A DNA stretch of 64,000 bases. Origin: Rathayibacter oskolensis (GTDB lineage: Bacteria; Actinomycetota; Actinomycetes; Actinomycetales; Microbacteriaceae). The notes under the pieces are model-generated. The model was given only the letters and a program-made list of their open reading frames with translations, did no database searches and was not told the DNA's origin. Shown one piece after another: positions 50,346 through 59,307 of this stretch. Location: NCBI RefSeq assembly GCF_900177245.1, contig NZ_FXBM01000002.1:744001-808000 (forward strand). Reading direction: 5' to 3'. Every line of letters begins with the position of its first letter. Position 1 is the first letter of the stretch. Position numbers and translations under genes: made by a program.

Positions 50346-51451
50346 CCGGCTCGGGCCGCGCCGGCGTCGGCGTCATCGGTGCGGGCAACATCAGCACCCA
50401 GTACCTCACCAACCTCACGACGTTCCCCGATCTCGAGGTGCTCTTCGTCGCCGACATCGACCTCGAGCGCGCGAAGGCGCAGGCCGAGGCGTTCGGCGTG
50501 CCCGCGTCGGGTTCGGTCGACGAGCTCCTCGCGCACCCCGGCATCGAGATCGTCGTCAACCTGACGATCCCCGCCGCGCACGTCGAGGTCGCCCGCCGCG
50601 CCGTCGAGGCCGGCAAGCACGTCTGGACCGAGAAGCCCTTCTCGCTCGACCGCGACAGCGGAGTCGAGCTGCTCGCCCTCGCCAAGGAGAAGGGGCTGCG
50701 CGTCGCGACGGCTCCCGACACCTTCCTCGGTGCGGGTCTGCAGACCGCGCAGCGCATCATCGAGAGCGGCGCCATCGGCACTCCGCTCTCGGCGATCACC
50801 CTCTTCCAGGGCCCCGGCCCCGAGGGCTGGCACCCGAACCCCGAGTTCTTCTTCACCGAGGGCGGCGGACCGCTGCTCGACATGGGGCCGTACTACATCA
50901 CGACCCTCGTGCAGAACCTCGGACCGGTCGAGAGCGTCACGGCGGTCTCGTCGCAGGCGCGCGCCACCCGAGTCGTCGGCTCCGGTCCCAAGGAGGGCAC
51001 CGAGTTCCCGGTGACCATCCCGACGCACATCGGCGGCCTGCTGCGCTTCGAGTCCGGCGCCTCGGCCCAGGGAGTCTGGAGCTTCGAGTCGAGCAAGCTG
51101 CGGATGGGCTTCGTCGAGATCAACGGCACGGAGGGGACCCTCGTCCTTCCCGATCCGAACATGCACGACGGCGAGATCACCCTCTACCGCCGAGGCTCGA
51201 AGGAGCCCGAGGTCATCCAGGCCACGGGTTCGACCGCCTCGCGCGGCACGGGAGTGCTCGAGCTGGCGCGCGCGATCCGCGCCGACCGGGCGGAGGCCGC
51301 CTCCGGTGACCTCGCGTACCACGTGACCGACGTCATGCTCTCCCTCCTCGAGGCCGCAGAGACCGGCGAGAAGGTGCTCGTCGAGAGCACCGTCGTGCCC
51401 CGCCCCGCGCTGCCCGAGGACTGGGACCCGACGGAAGCGACGCTCGCCTGA
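50342..51451 (+). CDS. Gfo/Idh/MocA family dehydrogenase (1)
   Basis: The 369-residue product has the Rossmann loop [14 protein letters not shown] at the N-terminus, the family lysine in [11 protein letters not shown] (EKP, about residue 99), and [16 protein letters not shown] with the conserved Asp-Gly-rich start of the substrate domain. These NAD(P)-dependent enzymes oxidise or reduce sugars, inositols and glycosides, often at C3. It overlaps the previous gene by four bases and the next by one. Confidence 0.92.
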   Translation: MTGSGRAGVGVIGAGNISTQYLTNLTTFPDLEVLFVADIDLERAKAQAEAFGVPASGSVDELLAHPGIEIVVNLTIPAAHVEVARRAVEAGKHVWTEKPFSLDRDSGVELLALAKEKGLRVATAPDTFLGAGLQTAQRIIESGAIGTPLSAITLFQGPGPEGWHPNPEFFFTEGGGPLLDMGPYYITTLVQNLGPVESVTAVSSQARATRVVGSGPKEGTEFPVTIPTHIGGLLRFESGASAQGVWSFESSKLRMGFVEINGTEGTLVLPDPNMHDGEITLYRRGSKEPEVIQATGSTASRGTGVLELARAIRADRAEAASGDLAYHVTDVMLSLLEAAETGEKVLVESTVVPRPALPEDWDPTEATLA

Positions 51452-52557
51452 TGGCGGCCGCCCTCCGCGTCGGCGTGCTCGGAGGCGGCTTCATGGCCGC
51501 CGTGCACAGCCGCGCCGCTCGCAGCGCCGGTGCCGTGCTCGCGGGTGTCGCCTCCTCCAGCCCCGAGAAGGGCGAGAGGGCGGCGGGCGAGCTCGGCTTC
51601 GAGCGTGCCTACTCCGACGCGCAGGCGCTGATCGAGGACGACGACATCGACCTGATCCACGTCTGCACCCCGAACGCCTCGCACGCCGAGCTCGCCCTCG
51701 CCGCGATCGCCGCGGGCAAGCACGTGGTGTGCGAGAAGCCGCTCGCCGCCACGGTCGAGGAGGCGCGCTCGCTCGCGCGGGCCGCCTCCGCCGCGGGGAT
51801 CGTCGCGACCGTGCCGTTCGCCTACCGGTTCCACCCGATGGTGCGCGAGGCGCGCGCCCGCGTCGCCGCGGGCGAGACCGGCCGGCTGGTCACGGTGCGC
51901 GGCAGCTACCTGCAGGACTGGCTGCTCGGCGCCTCCGACGACAACTGGCGCGTCGACCCCGCCGCCGGAGGTCGCTCCCGCGCCTTCGGCGACATCGGCT
52001 CGCACCTGGTCGACCTGCTCGAGTTCGTGACGGGGGAGCGCATCGAGTCGCTCGCCTCGGTCACGAGCACGATCCACGCCGAGCGCGGCGGCAGGCCGGT
52101 CGAGACGGAGGACGCGGCGGGCGCGATCGTGCGCCTCGCGGGCGGTGCCGTGGGCACCCTCCTGGTCTCGCAGGTCACCGCGGGTCACCGCAACGAGCTC
52201 GTCCTCGAGGTCTCCGGCCTGGAGGAGTCGCTGCGCTTCGAGCAGGAGCTGCCCGAGACGCTGTGGGTGGGCCGCCGCGACAGCGCCGTGCTCGTCCCGC
52301 GCGACGGCGCGATCCTCGCTCCGGATGCGGCGCGGCTCTCCATCGTGCCGAGCGGGCACCCGATGGGCTATCAGGACGCGTTCAACGCCTTCGCCCGCGA
52401 CACCTACGCCGCCGTCGCCGGAGCCGACGTGGAGGGTCTGCCGACCTTCGACGATGGGCTCCGCGCCGCGCTGATCACCGAGGCCGTGCTCGACGCGGCC
52501 GCCACCGGCGCCTGGGTCACCGTGCCCGGCGCCGCAGACGAGGAGGCCCGCCCGTGA
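51451..52557 (+). CDS. Gfo/Idh/MocA family dehydrogenase (2)
   Basis: The 368-residue product is a second, distinct member: [32 protein letters not shown] in the form [30 protein letters not shown] with the catalytic Lys, [15 protein letters not shown], and [20 protein letters not shown] carrying the active-site Asp-His region. Two such enzymes in one operon suggest oxidation and later re-reduction of one sugar. Its stop shares four bases with the next start (GTGA). Confidence 0.92.
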   Translation: MAAALRVGVLGGGFMAAVHSRAARSAGAVLAGVASSSPEKGERAAGELGFERAYSDAQALIEDDDIDLIHVCTPNASHAELALAAIAAGKHVVCEKPLAATVEEARSLARAASAAGIVATVPFAYRFHPMVREARARVAAGETGRLVTVRGSYLQDWLLGASDDNWRVDPAAGGRSRAFGDIGSHLVDLLEFVTGERIESLASVTSTIHAERGGRPVETEDAAGAIVRLAGGAVGTLLVSQVTAGHRNELVLEVSGLEESLRFEQELPETLWVGRRDSAVLVPRDGAILAPDAARLSIVPSGHPMGYQDAFNAFARDTYAAVAGADVEGLPTFDDGLRAALITEAVLDAAATGAWVTVPGAADEEARP

Positions 52558-53582
52558 GCGAGCAGAAGACCTACGCCGCCACCCACCCGGTGACCCTGTT
52601 CACCGGCCAGTGGGCCGACCTGCCCTTCGAGGAGGTCGCGCGCCTCGCCTCCGAGTGGGGCTACGACGGTCTCGAGATCGCCGCCTCCGGCGACCACCTC
52701 GATCTCAAGCGGGCCGACGAGGACGACTCGTACGTCGCCTCCCGGCTCGAGATCCTGGACCGCTACGGGCTCGAGGTCTTCGCGATCTCGAACCACCTCA
52801 CCGGCCAGGCCGTCTGCGACGATCCGATCGACTTCCGCCACAGGGCCCTCGTGCGCGACTACACCTGGGGCGACGGCGATCCCGAGGGCGTGCGACAGCG
52901 GGCCGCCGAGGACATGAAGCGCTCGGCACGCGTCGCGCGGAAGCTCGGCGTGGACGTCGTGGTGGGCTTCACGGGCTCGAAGATCTGGCCCTACGTGGCG
53001 CAGTTCCCGCCGGTGCCGGCCTCGGTGATCGAGGAGGGCTACGAGGACTTCGCCACGCGGTGGAACCCGATCCTCGACGAGTTCGACGCGCAGGGCGTCG
53101 TCTACGCGCACGAGGTGCACCCGTCCGAGATCGCCTACGACTACTGGTCGAGCGTGAAGACCCTCGAGGCGATCGGGCACCGGAAGGCCTTCGGATTCAA
53201 CTGGGACCCGTCGCACATGATGTGGCAGAACATCGACCCGGTCGGCTTCATCTGGGACTTCAAGGACCGGATCTACCACGTCGACTGCAAGGACACGCGG
53301 ATGCGCCCGCAGAACGGCCGCTCGGGCGTGCTCGGTTCGCACCTGCCGTGGGGCGACCCGCGGCGCGGGTGGGACTTCGTCTCGACAGGGCACGGAGACG
53401 TGCCGTGGGAGGACTCGTTCCGCGCGCTCGAGGCGATCGGCTACACCGGCCCGATCTCGATCGAGTGGGAGGACGCCGGCATGGACCGCCTGCACGGCGC
53501 GGCCGAGGCCGTGGGCTACATCCGCTCGCTGCTCTGGAAGCTGCCGACCGCGTCGTTCGACGCCGCGTTCTCGAACCAGTAG
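52554..53582 (+). CDS. Sugar phosphate isomerase/epimerase-like TIM barrel (2)
   Basis: The 342-residue product is a longer TIM barrel of the same superfamily. It has [34 protein letters not shown], then the metal-site segments [40 protein letters not shown] and ISIEWEDAG. Members of this size include isomerases and, among characterised relatives, subunits of 3-keto-glycoside-cleaving enzymes. The exact reaction is unknown. It ends the operon, followed by a very large hairpin. No transporter or kinase accompanies the four genes. Confidence 0.87.
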   Translation: MSEQKTYAATHPVTLFTGQWADLPFEEVARLASEWGYDGLEIAASGDHLDLKRADEDDSYVASRLEILDRYGLEVFAISNHLTGQAVCDDPIDFRHRALVRDYTWGDGDPEGVRQRAAEDMKRSARVARKLGVDVVVGFTGSKIWPYVAQFPPVPASVIEEGYEDFATRWNPILDEFDAQGVVYAHEVHPSEIAYDYWSSVKTLEAIGHRKAFGFNWDPSHMMWQNIDPVGFIWDFKDRIYHVDCKDTRMRPQNGRSGVLGSHLPWGDPRRGWDFVSTGHGDVPWEDSFRALEAIGYTGPISIEWEDAGMDRLHGAAEAVGYIRSLLWKLPTASFDAAFSNQ

Positions 53583-53592
53583 GCGCCGGCAC

Positions 53593-53660
53593 CGAGAGAG
53601 CCCCGTCCCGTCGAGGGAGCCTGCCGTCTCAGGCCGACTCGACGGGGCGGGGCTCTCTCG
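53593..53660. terminator. Large bidirectional terminator
   Basis: CGAGAGAGCCCCGTCCCGTC... (53593-53615) pairs with 53638-53660 over 23 bp with one mismatch and a 22-base loop. AGGCGCC (53581) and GGCGCCT (53664) can extend the base. It separates the sugar operon from the convergent DUF5997 gene. Confidence 0.85.
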
Positions 53661-53668
53661 CGGGGCGC

Positions 53669-54049
53669 CTACTCGGTGAGCTTGGCGGCCCGCTCCGCCT
53701 TCAGGCGCGCCTGCTCGCGGCGCACCTCGGCGTAGCGGTTCTGCTCGACGCGCAGCCACTCGGGCACCTCGTCGAGGAGGGCCTGGATCTCGGCCGACGT
53801 GAGCGCCTCGGTGATGCCGCCGCGGGCGAGCCCCGAGATCGAGACGTTGAGCCGGGAGGCGATGACGGGGCGCGGGTGCGGGCCCTCCTCGCGCAGCGTC
53901 GTCAGCCAGGCCGGCGGGTTCGCGACCAGCTCGTCGTACTGCTCGCGAGAGATCGACGACTCCTGGAACTCCTCCGGGGTCGCGGGCAGGAAGATCTGCA
54001 GCTTCTTCGCCGCGGTCGCAGCCTTCATCGTCTGGGTCGCCTTGGCCAT
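53669..54049 (-). CDS. DUF5997 family protein
   Basis: The 126-residue product is soluble and helical. It has KLQIFLPATPEEFQ, ISREQYDELVANPPAWL, GPHPRPVIASRLNVSISGLARGG (quoted in part) and a C-terminal charged helix QNRYAEVRREQARLKAERAA. The pattern matches DUF5997, a conserved actinobacterial family of unknown function. It is divergent from the LysR-substrate-domain gene by 44 bases, an arrangement that recurs in related genomes as far as I recall. Confidence 0.75.
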   Translation of the reverse strand: MAKATQTMKAATAAKKLQIFLPATPEEFQESSISREQYDELVANPPAWLTTLREEGPHPRPVIASRLNVSISGLARGGITEALTSAEIQALLDEVPEWLRVEQNRYAEVRREQARLKAERAAKLTE

Positions 54050-54093
54050 GCGGCAACCCTACCGGCGCCCGGTCGAGCGCCTACCCTGGAACG

Positions 54094-54924
54094 ATGAGCG
54101 ACGAGCCCGAGATCATCGACCACGAGGCTCACGAGGCGATCGACGTCGATGCGGGCCCCGTGCTCGCCGTCTCGCTCGTCCCCGGCGTCACGCCGACGAA
54201 GTGGACCCGCGTCTGGGGCCAGCGCCGACCCGAGCTCCCGCTGCGCATCACGGTGATCGACGAGCGCGAGCAGGAGTCGGTGCTGCGCGACGGCCGCGCG
54301 CTGCTCGCCTTCGTCCGCGGCGAGATCGCCTCCGACGCGGTCAGCTCGATCCACCTCTACGACGAGCAGCCCGTCGCCGTCCTCTGGCGCGAGCACCCCC
54401 TGGCCGATGCCGAGGGCGTCGAGGTCGCCGACCTGGCCGAGGAGCACCTGCTGCAGGATCCGGCCGAGGTGCCGGAGTGGGCGGCGCTCGCCGTCGAGAT
54501 CGCCGACGGCTCCCGGCGCCCGCTGCCCGTGCTGCGCGATCTCGACGACGCGGTCGAGCAGGTGGCGGCCGGCGTCGGCGTGCTGATCCTCCCGCAGTCG
54601 GTCGCGCGCGTGCACAGCCGCAAGGACGTCACCGCGGTGCCCGTGTCGGGAGTGGCCCCGACCTCCGTCCGCCTCGCGTGGCTCACGGAGGAGAAGAGCG
54701 ACGACATCGAGGACTTCATCGGCGTCGTGCGCGGCCGGAGCGCGAACACGACGCGCGGGACGGCGGCGACGCCTCCGGTGGCGTCACGGGCCAAGGCCGC
54801 GAAGGCCAAGGCGAGGGAGGTGCGCGAGGCGGCGGAGAAGGCGGGCGGCGGGCGCAAGAAGCCGGCGCGTCCCAGCGCGCCGAAGGCCGTCGTCCGGCGG
54901 ACGCGGAAGCCCCGTGGGCGCTGA
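54094..54924 (+). CDS. LysR substrate-binding-like domain protein without HTH
   Basis: The 276-residue product resembles the periplasmic-binding-like effector domain of LysR regulators (about 20-215: LAVSLVPGVTPTKWTRVW, VLWREHPLADAEGVEVADL, VAAGVGVLILPQSVARV) but has no helix-turn-helix. Instead it ends in about 50 residues rich in Lys, Ala and Arg (KAAKAKAREVREAAEKAG ... RRTRKPRGR), which could bind nucleic acid. The N-terminus is acidic. Its stop overlaps the following acetyltransferase gene by 11 bases. Confidence 0.72.
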   Translation: MSDEPEIIDHEAHEAIDVDAGPVLAVSLVPGVTPTKWTRVWGQRRPELPLRITVIDEREQESVLRDGRALLAFVRGEIASDAVSSIHLYDEQPVAVLWREHPLADAEGVEVADLAEEHLLQDPAEVPEWAALAVEIADGSRRPLPVLRDLDDAVEQVAAGVGVLILPQSVARVHSRKDVTAVPVSGVAPTSVRLAWLTEEKSDDIEDFIGVVRGRSANTTRGTAATPPVASRAKAAKAKAREVREAAEKAGGGRKKPARPSAPKAVVRRTRKPRGR

Positions 54925-55399
54925 GCCCGACTGGTCGCTCCGGCCGGGGGTCGTCGAGGACGCGGCGTGGATCGCCGAGCTCCGCGCTGTCGTGATGCGG
55001 CCCGACCTCGAGCGGCTCGACCGCTACGACGCGCACCGTGTGCGCCACCGGTTCCTCGACGGCTACCGGCCCGAGCACACGCGCGTCGTCGAGATCGACG
55101 GCTCCGCGGTCGGCTGCATCGCGGCGCGCGTCGAGGACGACGCCGTGTGGATCGAGCACTTCTACCTCGAGCCGGGCGTGCAGGGGCGCGGCGTCGGCGG
55201 CGAGGTGCTGCGCACGGTGATGGGCGAGGAGGCGCGTCACGACCTGCCCTTCCGCCTGGACGCGCTGCGAGGGAGCGCGGCCCGGCGACTGTACGAGCGG
55301 CACGGCTTCCGCTACGAGCGGCCGGAGGGGGAGTGGGACGAGATCCTGACGACCGGAGGGACGGGGGACAGCGCGGCCGGCGCCGTGCCCCCCTTGTGA
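54914..55399 (+). CDS. GNAT family N-acetyltransferase
   Basis: The 161-residue product has the GNAT core: SLRPGVVEDAAWIAELRAVV, VGCIAARVEDDAVWIEHFYL, and the acetyl-CoA loop VQGRGVGGEVLRTVM with the (Q/R)xxGxG motif. ARRLYERHGFRYERPEGEWDE ends the fold. The acceptor is unknown. GTG 54914 overlaps the preceding gene by 11 bases, suggesting co-translation. Confidence 0.9.
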   Translation: MGAEPDWSLRPGVVEDAAWIAELRAVVMRPDLERLDRYDAHRVRHRFLDGYRPEHTRVVEIDGSAVGCIAARVEDDAVWIEHFYLEPGVQGRGVGGEVLRTVMGEEARHDLPFRLDALRGSAARRLYERHGFRYERPEGEWDEILTTGGTGDSAAGAVPPL

Positions 55400-55436
55400 C
55401 GGAGGGGGACGAGCAGGGTCCGACGGCGCGTCGGGC

Positions 55437-55943
55437 TCAGGATCGGACGCGGAGGCGCCAGGGCAGCGCGAGCCAGATCCCGACGATGGCGACTCCCGTG
55501 ACCGTCGCCGCGGTGATCGCGAGGGGTCTGGTGGTGACGACGTCGAAGACGAGCAGCACCGTGCCGATGAGCACGAGCGCCACGGCGCCCAGAGTGAGTC
55601 GGAGGAGGACGTTCCCCGCGCGCACGAGCGCGGCCTTCGCCCGGCGGCGGAAGAGCTCGCGATGGAGGCTGACGGGAGCGAGCCCGAGGAGGGTCGCCGT
55701 CACGGAGACCGTGACCAGAACCAGGTACACGTCGACCTGGAAGGCATCGAGTTCGGTGAACCGCTGCTGGAAGGCGATCGCGAGCAGGAAGCCCGTCAGG
55801 ATCTGGGTGCCCGTCTGGATGACCCGGAGCTCCTGCAGGATCTCGTTCCAGTTCCGGTCCCACCGCTCCGTCTCGGTCTCGTCCCGGCCGTCGCCGGGGA
55901 TGTCGGAGTCGTCGGGAGACGTGTCGGCTGACGGCGAGGACAT
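55437..55943 (-). CDS. DUF6328-like membrane protein
   Basis: The 168-residue product has an acidic N-terminus, the motif RWDRNWNEILQELRVIQTGTQ and ILTGFLLAIAFQQRF, then three further membrane helices. The NEILQELRVIQTGxQxLTGFLL pattern is that of DUF6328, a family of unknown function. ATG 55943 is preferred over a longer frame starting at 56009 that lacks conserved sequence. The gene is convergent with the acetyltransferase gene and divergent from the dienelactone hydrolase gene. Confidence 0.78.
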   Translation of the reverse strand: MSSPSADTSPDDSDIPGDGRDETETERWDRNWNEILQELRVIQTGTQILTGFLLAIAFQQRFTELDAFQVDVYLVLVTVSVTATLLGLAPVSLHRELFRRRAKAALVRAGNVLLRLTLGAVALVLIGTVLLVFDVVTTRPLAITAATVTGVAIVGIWLALPWRLRVRS

Positions 55944-56070
55944 GCCGTCATTCTCGCCGAGCTCGAGTCCGGGCGGCGTGAGGAGCCCCGCGCGCCCGTC
56001 GACCAGCACGGCGGTGATCGAGCGCAGGGGTCCGCAGCCCGCTGTCGGTGCGCACGGCTAGGGTTCGGCC

Positions 56071-56796
56071 ATGCCCACGAGCGATGAGACCTGGACCCTG
56101 GCCGACCACGACGTACCCGTCTACCGCAGCGGAGAGGGCGAGCACGCGCTCATCCTGATCCACGAGGTCTGGGGGGTCGACGGGCACATCCGCTCGGTGG
56201 CCGATCGCTACGCGGCCGAGGGCTTCCGCGTCGTCGCACCCGAGCTGCTCGCCGAGAGCGGCCTGCTCGAGCAGCTCGACACCGAGCAGCGCGCCGACTA
56301 CGACCACCCGGTCCGGAGGCTGCCCCGCCAGGTCGAGCTGCGCACCTTCTTCGCGCCGGTCTTCACGCCCGAGCACTCGCAGCGCTCCGTCGCGATCCTC
56401 CGGGCACTGGTGAGCCGGCTGCTCAGCGAGGACGGCGTCCTCAGCGTCTCGGTGACCGGCTTCTGCTACGGCGGGACCTTCAGCTGGGCGCTGGCGCTCG
56501 CCGAGCCGCGTCTCGCCTCCGCCGTGCCGTTCTACGGGCACAACACCGCCTCCGCCGACGAGCTGGCCGCTCTCGACGTCGCGGTGCTCGCCTTCTACGG
56601 AGACCAGGACGCGCCCCTGATGGCGCAGGTCCCGGGCATCCGGGAGGCGACCGCGGGCGAGGACGTCGAGCTCGTCGTCTACCCGGGTGCGGGTCACGCG
56701 TTCTTCAACGACGCCAACGACGGCACCTACGACGCGGCGGCGGCGACCGACGCGTGGCCGCGCGCCCTCGCGTTCCTCCGCTCGCACGCGATCTGA
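56071..56796 (+). CDS. Dienelactone hydrolase family protein
   Basis: The 241-residue product is an alpha/beta hydrolase with a Cys nucleophile: VTGFCYGGTFSW (Cys about 132), an Asp in AFYGDQDAP and His in VYPGAGHAFFND. ALILIHEVWGVDGHIRSVADRYA carries the Glu that tunes the Cys. The family opens dienelactones in aromatic catabolism, but many members have other esters as substrates. No aromatic-degradation genes are nearby. Confidence 0.9.
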   Translation: MPTSDETWTLADHDVPVYRSGEGEHALILIHEVWGVDGHIRSVADRYAAEGFRVVAPELLAESGLLEQLDTEQRADYDHPVRRLPRQVELRTFFAPVFTPEHSQRSVAILRALVSRLLSEDGVLSVSVTGFCYGGTFSWALALAEPRLASAVPFYGHNTASADELAALDVAVLAFYGDQDAPLMAQVPGIREATAGEDVELVVYPGAGHAFFNDANDGTYDAAAATDAWPRALAFLRSHAI

Positions 56797-56819
56797 CGCA
56801 CTCGACGATCCGGCTCCGC

Positions 56820-56876
56820 CTGCTGATCGAGTAGCCCGCGGAGCGGATACGCCCTGCAGGGCTGCTCGACCAGCAG
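56820..56876. repeat. Intergenic repeat family B, copy 3
   Basis: CTGCTGATCGAGTAGC (56820-56835) and GCTGCTCGACCAGCAG (56861-56876) are inverted repeats (14 of 16). Between them lies CGGATACGCC. ATCGAGTAGC and CTCGACCAGCAGGC match the ends seen at 38119. It lies between convergent genes. Confidence 0.7.
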
Positions 56877-56896
56877 GCCGGCGAGCGGAGCGGGTG

Positions 56897-57568
56897 TCAG
56901 GCGACGTCCTTCACGTGCCCGCCCTTGATGTGCAGGCGGCGCTGAGCGCGGCGAGCGACGGCGGAGTCGTGCGTCACGATCACCAGGGTGAGACCGAGAT
57001 CCTTCCAGAGCGTCTCGAGCAGCGTCATGATGTCGTCGCGGGTGTCCTCGTCGAGGGCACCGGTCGGCTCGTCGGCCAGCAGCACCTTCGGGTTCTTCAC
57101 CAGTGCGCGGGCGATCGCGACGCGCTGCTGCTGGCCGCCCGAGAGCTCGGCGGGCAGGTGATCGAGCCGGTCCGCGAGCCCGACGGAGGCGAGCGCCTCC
57201 TTCGCGCGCGCGGCCCGCTCGGCCGACGGGATGCGCTGGGGAGCGAGGGCTGTCTCGACGTTCTCGAGCGCCGTGAGCGTCGGGATCAGGTTGAAGCTCT
57301 GGAAGACGATCCCGACGTCCTTCGCCCTGACCTCGGCCAGGCGGCCGTCGCCGGCCGACGAGATCTCGTTCTCGCCGAGCACGACGGTGCCGGAGGTCGG
57401 CCGGTCGAGGGCGCCGAGCATCTGCAGGAGCGTCGACTTGCCGCCTCCCGTCGGGCCTTGGATCGCGACCATCTGGCCGTCGGGGATCGAGAGAGTGACG
57501 TTCTTCAGCGCCGTGACCTTCGTCTTGGATCCGTCGTAGCTCTTGCTGACGTTCGTGAGGGTGTACAT
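56897..57568 (-). CDS. MacB-like ABC transporter ATP-binding protein
   Basis: The 223-residue product has Walker [10 protein letters not shown], the Q-loop [18 protein letters not shown], signature [15 protein letters not shown] and Walker [16 protein letters not shown], the LolD/MacB pattern. It pairs with the FtsX-type permease encoded 32 bases upstream. Such pairs act as mechanotransmission exporters or in signalling rather than classic transport. ATG 57568 gives the standard [11 protein letters not shown] start. Confidence 0.93.
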   Translation of the reverse strand: MYTLTNVSKSYDGSKTKVTALKNVTLSIPDGQMVAIQGPTGGGKSTLLQMLGALDRPTSGTVVLGENEISSAGDGRLAEVRAKDVGIVFQSFNLIPTLTALENVETALAPQRIPSAERAARAKEALASVGLADRLDHLPAELSGGQQQRVAIARALVKNPKVLLADEPTGALDEDTRDDIMTLLETLWKDLGLTLVIVTHDSAVARRAQRRLHIKGGHVKDVA

Positions 57569-57600
57569 GTCGGTGTCCTTCGTGTCGAGGGTGGGTCGGC

Positions 57601-59061
57601 TCAGCCGACGGAGCGGAGTGCGGCGGCGGGGCGCAGGCGCGAGGCGCGCCAGCCTCCGATCGCACCGGCGAGGAGACCGCCGAGGATCGCGAGTCCGACC
57701 GCGAGCAGGATCACCGGGACGGTGATCGGCAGCGACAGGGCGATCTCGGTGGCCGTGGCCGTCTGCGCGGCACCCGGGCCTCCGCCTCCGAAGCCGCCGC
57801 CGGGGCCCGCCGCCGCCGTGGTCGTCGCGGAGGTGCCGGAGAGCGTCGGTGCGATGCCGTTCACGATGGCGATCCCCGCGAGGCCGATGACGATTCCGGC
57901 GGCGCCTCCGATCAGCCCCTGCACGACCGACTCGCCGGCGACCTGGCGCACGATCGAGCCGTTGGTCCAGCCGATGGCCTTGAGCGTCCCGAACTCCCGG
58001 GTGCGCCGGGTGACCCCCGAGATCGTGAAGAGCGTCGCGATCAGGAACGCGGCGGCGAGGACCAGGAGCGAGAGCCAGGTGCCCAGGCTCGAGACCAGGT
58101 CGCCGGCGGTCGACAGCGAGCCCGAGACGGAGGAGGCGAGGTCGGACTGCGTCGAGACGGTGTTGTCGGGGAGGGCCGTCTCGATGTCCGACTGGATCTG
58201 GGCGATGTCCTCGGAGGAGGCGGCCTGCACGTAGACCGACGAGATCATCCCGTCCTGGCCGGCGAGGGTCTGCGCGACGTCGAGCGGGATGTAGGTGTCG
58301 GAGGCGGTGCTCGCGTCGGTCGAGTCCGAGGTGACGATCCCGATCACGCTGAACTCGGTCCCGCCGATGTCGAGGGTCGAGCCGACCGAGAGCTCGGCGG
58401 TCGTGGCGTAGGAGGAGTCGATCACGACCACGTTCTGCCCCGCGTCCTCGGCGGTGAAGGTGCGGCCGTCGGTGAGGCTCACGTCGGCCAGGGGGCCGAT
58501 CGCCGAGCCGGCCGGGTCGAGCCCGAGCACCGAGAACGAGTCGACGTCGAAGGAGGATCCGCCGGCTCCGTCGGGTCCGCCGGAGGGCGCCTCGCCGGAC
58601 TGGTCGGCTCCGGGAGCGGCGCCCGAGCCCATCTGGCTCATGTCGGGCAGCTCGCCGTTGAAGGTGGTGTTGCTCAGCGAGAGAACGCCGATCGCGGTCT
58701 GCACGTCGTCGACTCCGAGGACCGTGTCGACGGCGGAGGCGTCGAACGTCGCCGTGCCGGGGTCGGCCGCGAGGCGGGACTGGTTGACCGAGGTCGTGCC
58801 GCCCTCGGTGGTCCCGTCGGACGAACCGAAGTCGAAGCGCTGCCCGCCGCCCTCGGTCGGGGCCTCGGCGGCCTGGGTGACGGTGATGTCGGTGCCGACT
58901 CCGTAGACGGACTCGAGGACGGAGGCCTGGGCGTTCTGCACTCCGGCGGCGAACGAGTTGACGAGGATCACGAGGGCGATGGCGAGCGCCATCCCGGCGG
59001 CGATGATGACGGTCTGCCGTCGCCGATTGGTGAGCTCTCGCCTGAGGTAGGTGGCGAACAT
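57601..59061 (-). CDS. MacB/FtsX-like ABC transporter permease
   Basis: The 486-residue product has one N-terminal helix (TVIIAAGMALAIALVILVNS) and a large extracellular MacB-core domain of about 290 residues with a Gly/Ser-rich insertion. Three C-terminal helices form the FtsX domain (LLVLAAAFLIATLFTISGVTRRTREFGTLKAIGWTNGSI region, quoted in part). A Gly/Ala-rich loop (GPGGGFGGGGPG) lies between the last helices. It is first in the two-gene unit with the ATPase. No signal for the cargo is seen. Confidence 0.9.
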   Translation of the reverse strand: MFATYLRRELTNRRRQTVIIAAGMALAIALVILVNSFAAGVQNAQASVLESVYGVGTDITVTQAAEAPTEGGGQRFDFGSSDGTTEGGTTSVNQSRLAADPGTATFDASAVDTVLGVDDVQTAIGVLSLSNTTFNGELPDMSQMGSGAAPGADQSGEAPSGGPDGAGGSSFDVDSFSVLGLDPAGSAIGPLADVSLTDGRTFTAEDAGQNVVVIDSSYATTAELSVGSTLDIGGTEFSVIGIVTSDSTDASTASDTYIPLDVAQTLAGQDGMISSVYVQAASSEDIAQIQSDIETALPDNTVSTQSDLASSVSGSLSTAGDLVSSLGTWLSLLVLAAAFLIATLFTISGVTRRTREFGTLKAIGWTNGSIVRQVAGESVVQGLIGGAAGIVIGLAGIAIVNGIAPTLSGTSATTTAAAGPGGGFGGGGPGAAQTATATEIALSLPITVPVILLAVGLAILGGLLAGAIGGWRASRLRPAAALRSVG

Positions 59062-59307
59062 CTGTTCCTTCGATCGGTCTGAGACGGTCCCGGAGCCGGG
59101 ACGCGGGGGAGGGAGCGGGGTGGTCCGCTCGATGGCCGACCGTAGGGGCGGGGTCTAAGCGCCCCCTTGCGCCTCCCTATGGGTCGACGATGACGCCGGC
59201 ACCCGCCTCCCGGGCCGCGGCGGGGGTTCCCCGGCGGCTGCCGCGGGCCTAGGCTCGCGCCCACGGAACGAACGGACAGCTGCAACGAACCGACGGAGGC
59301 GCCGATC

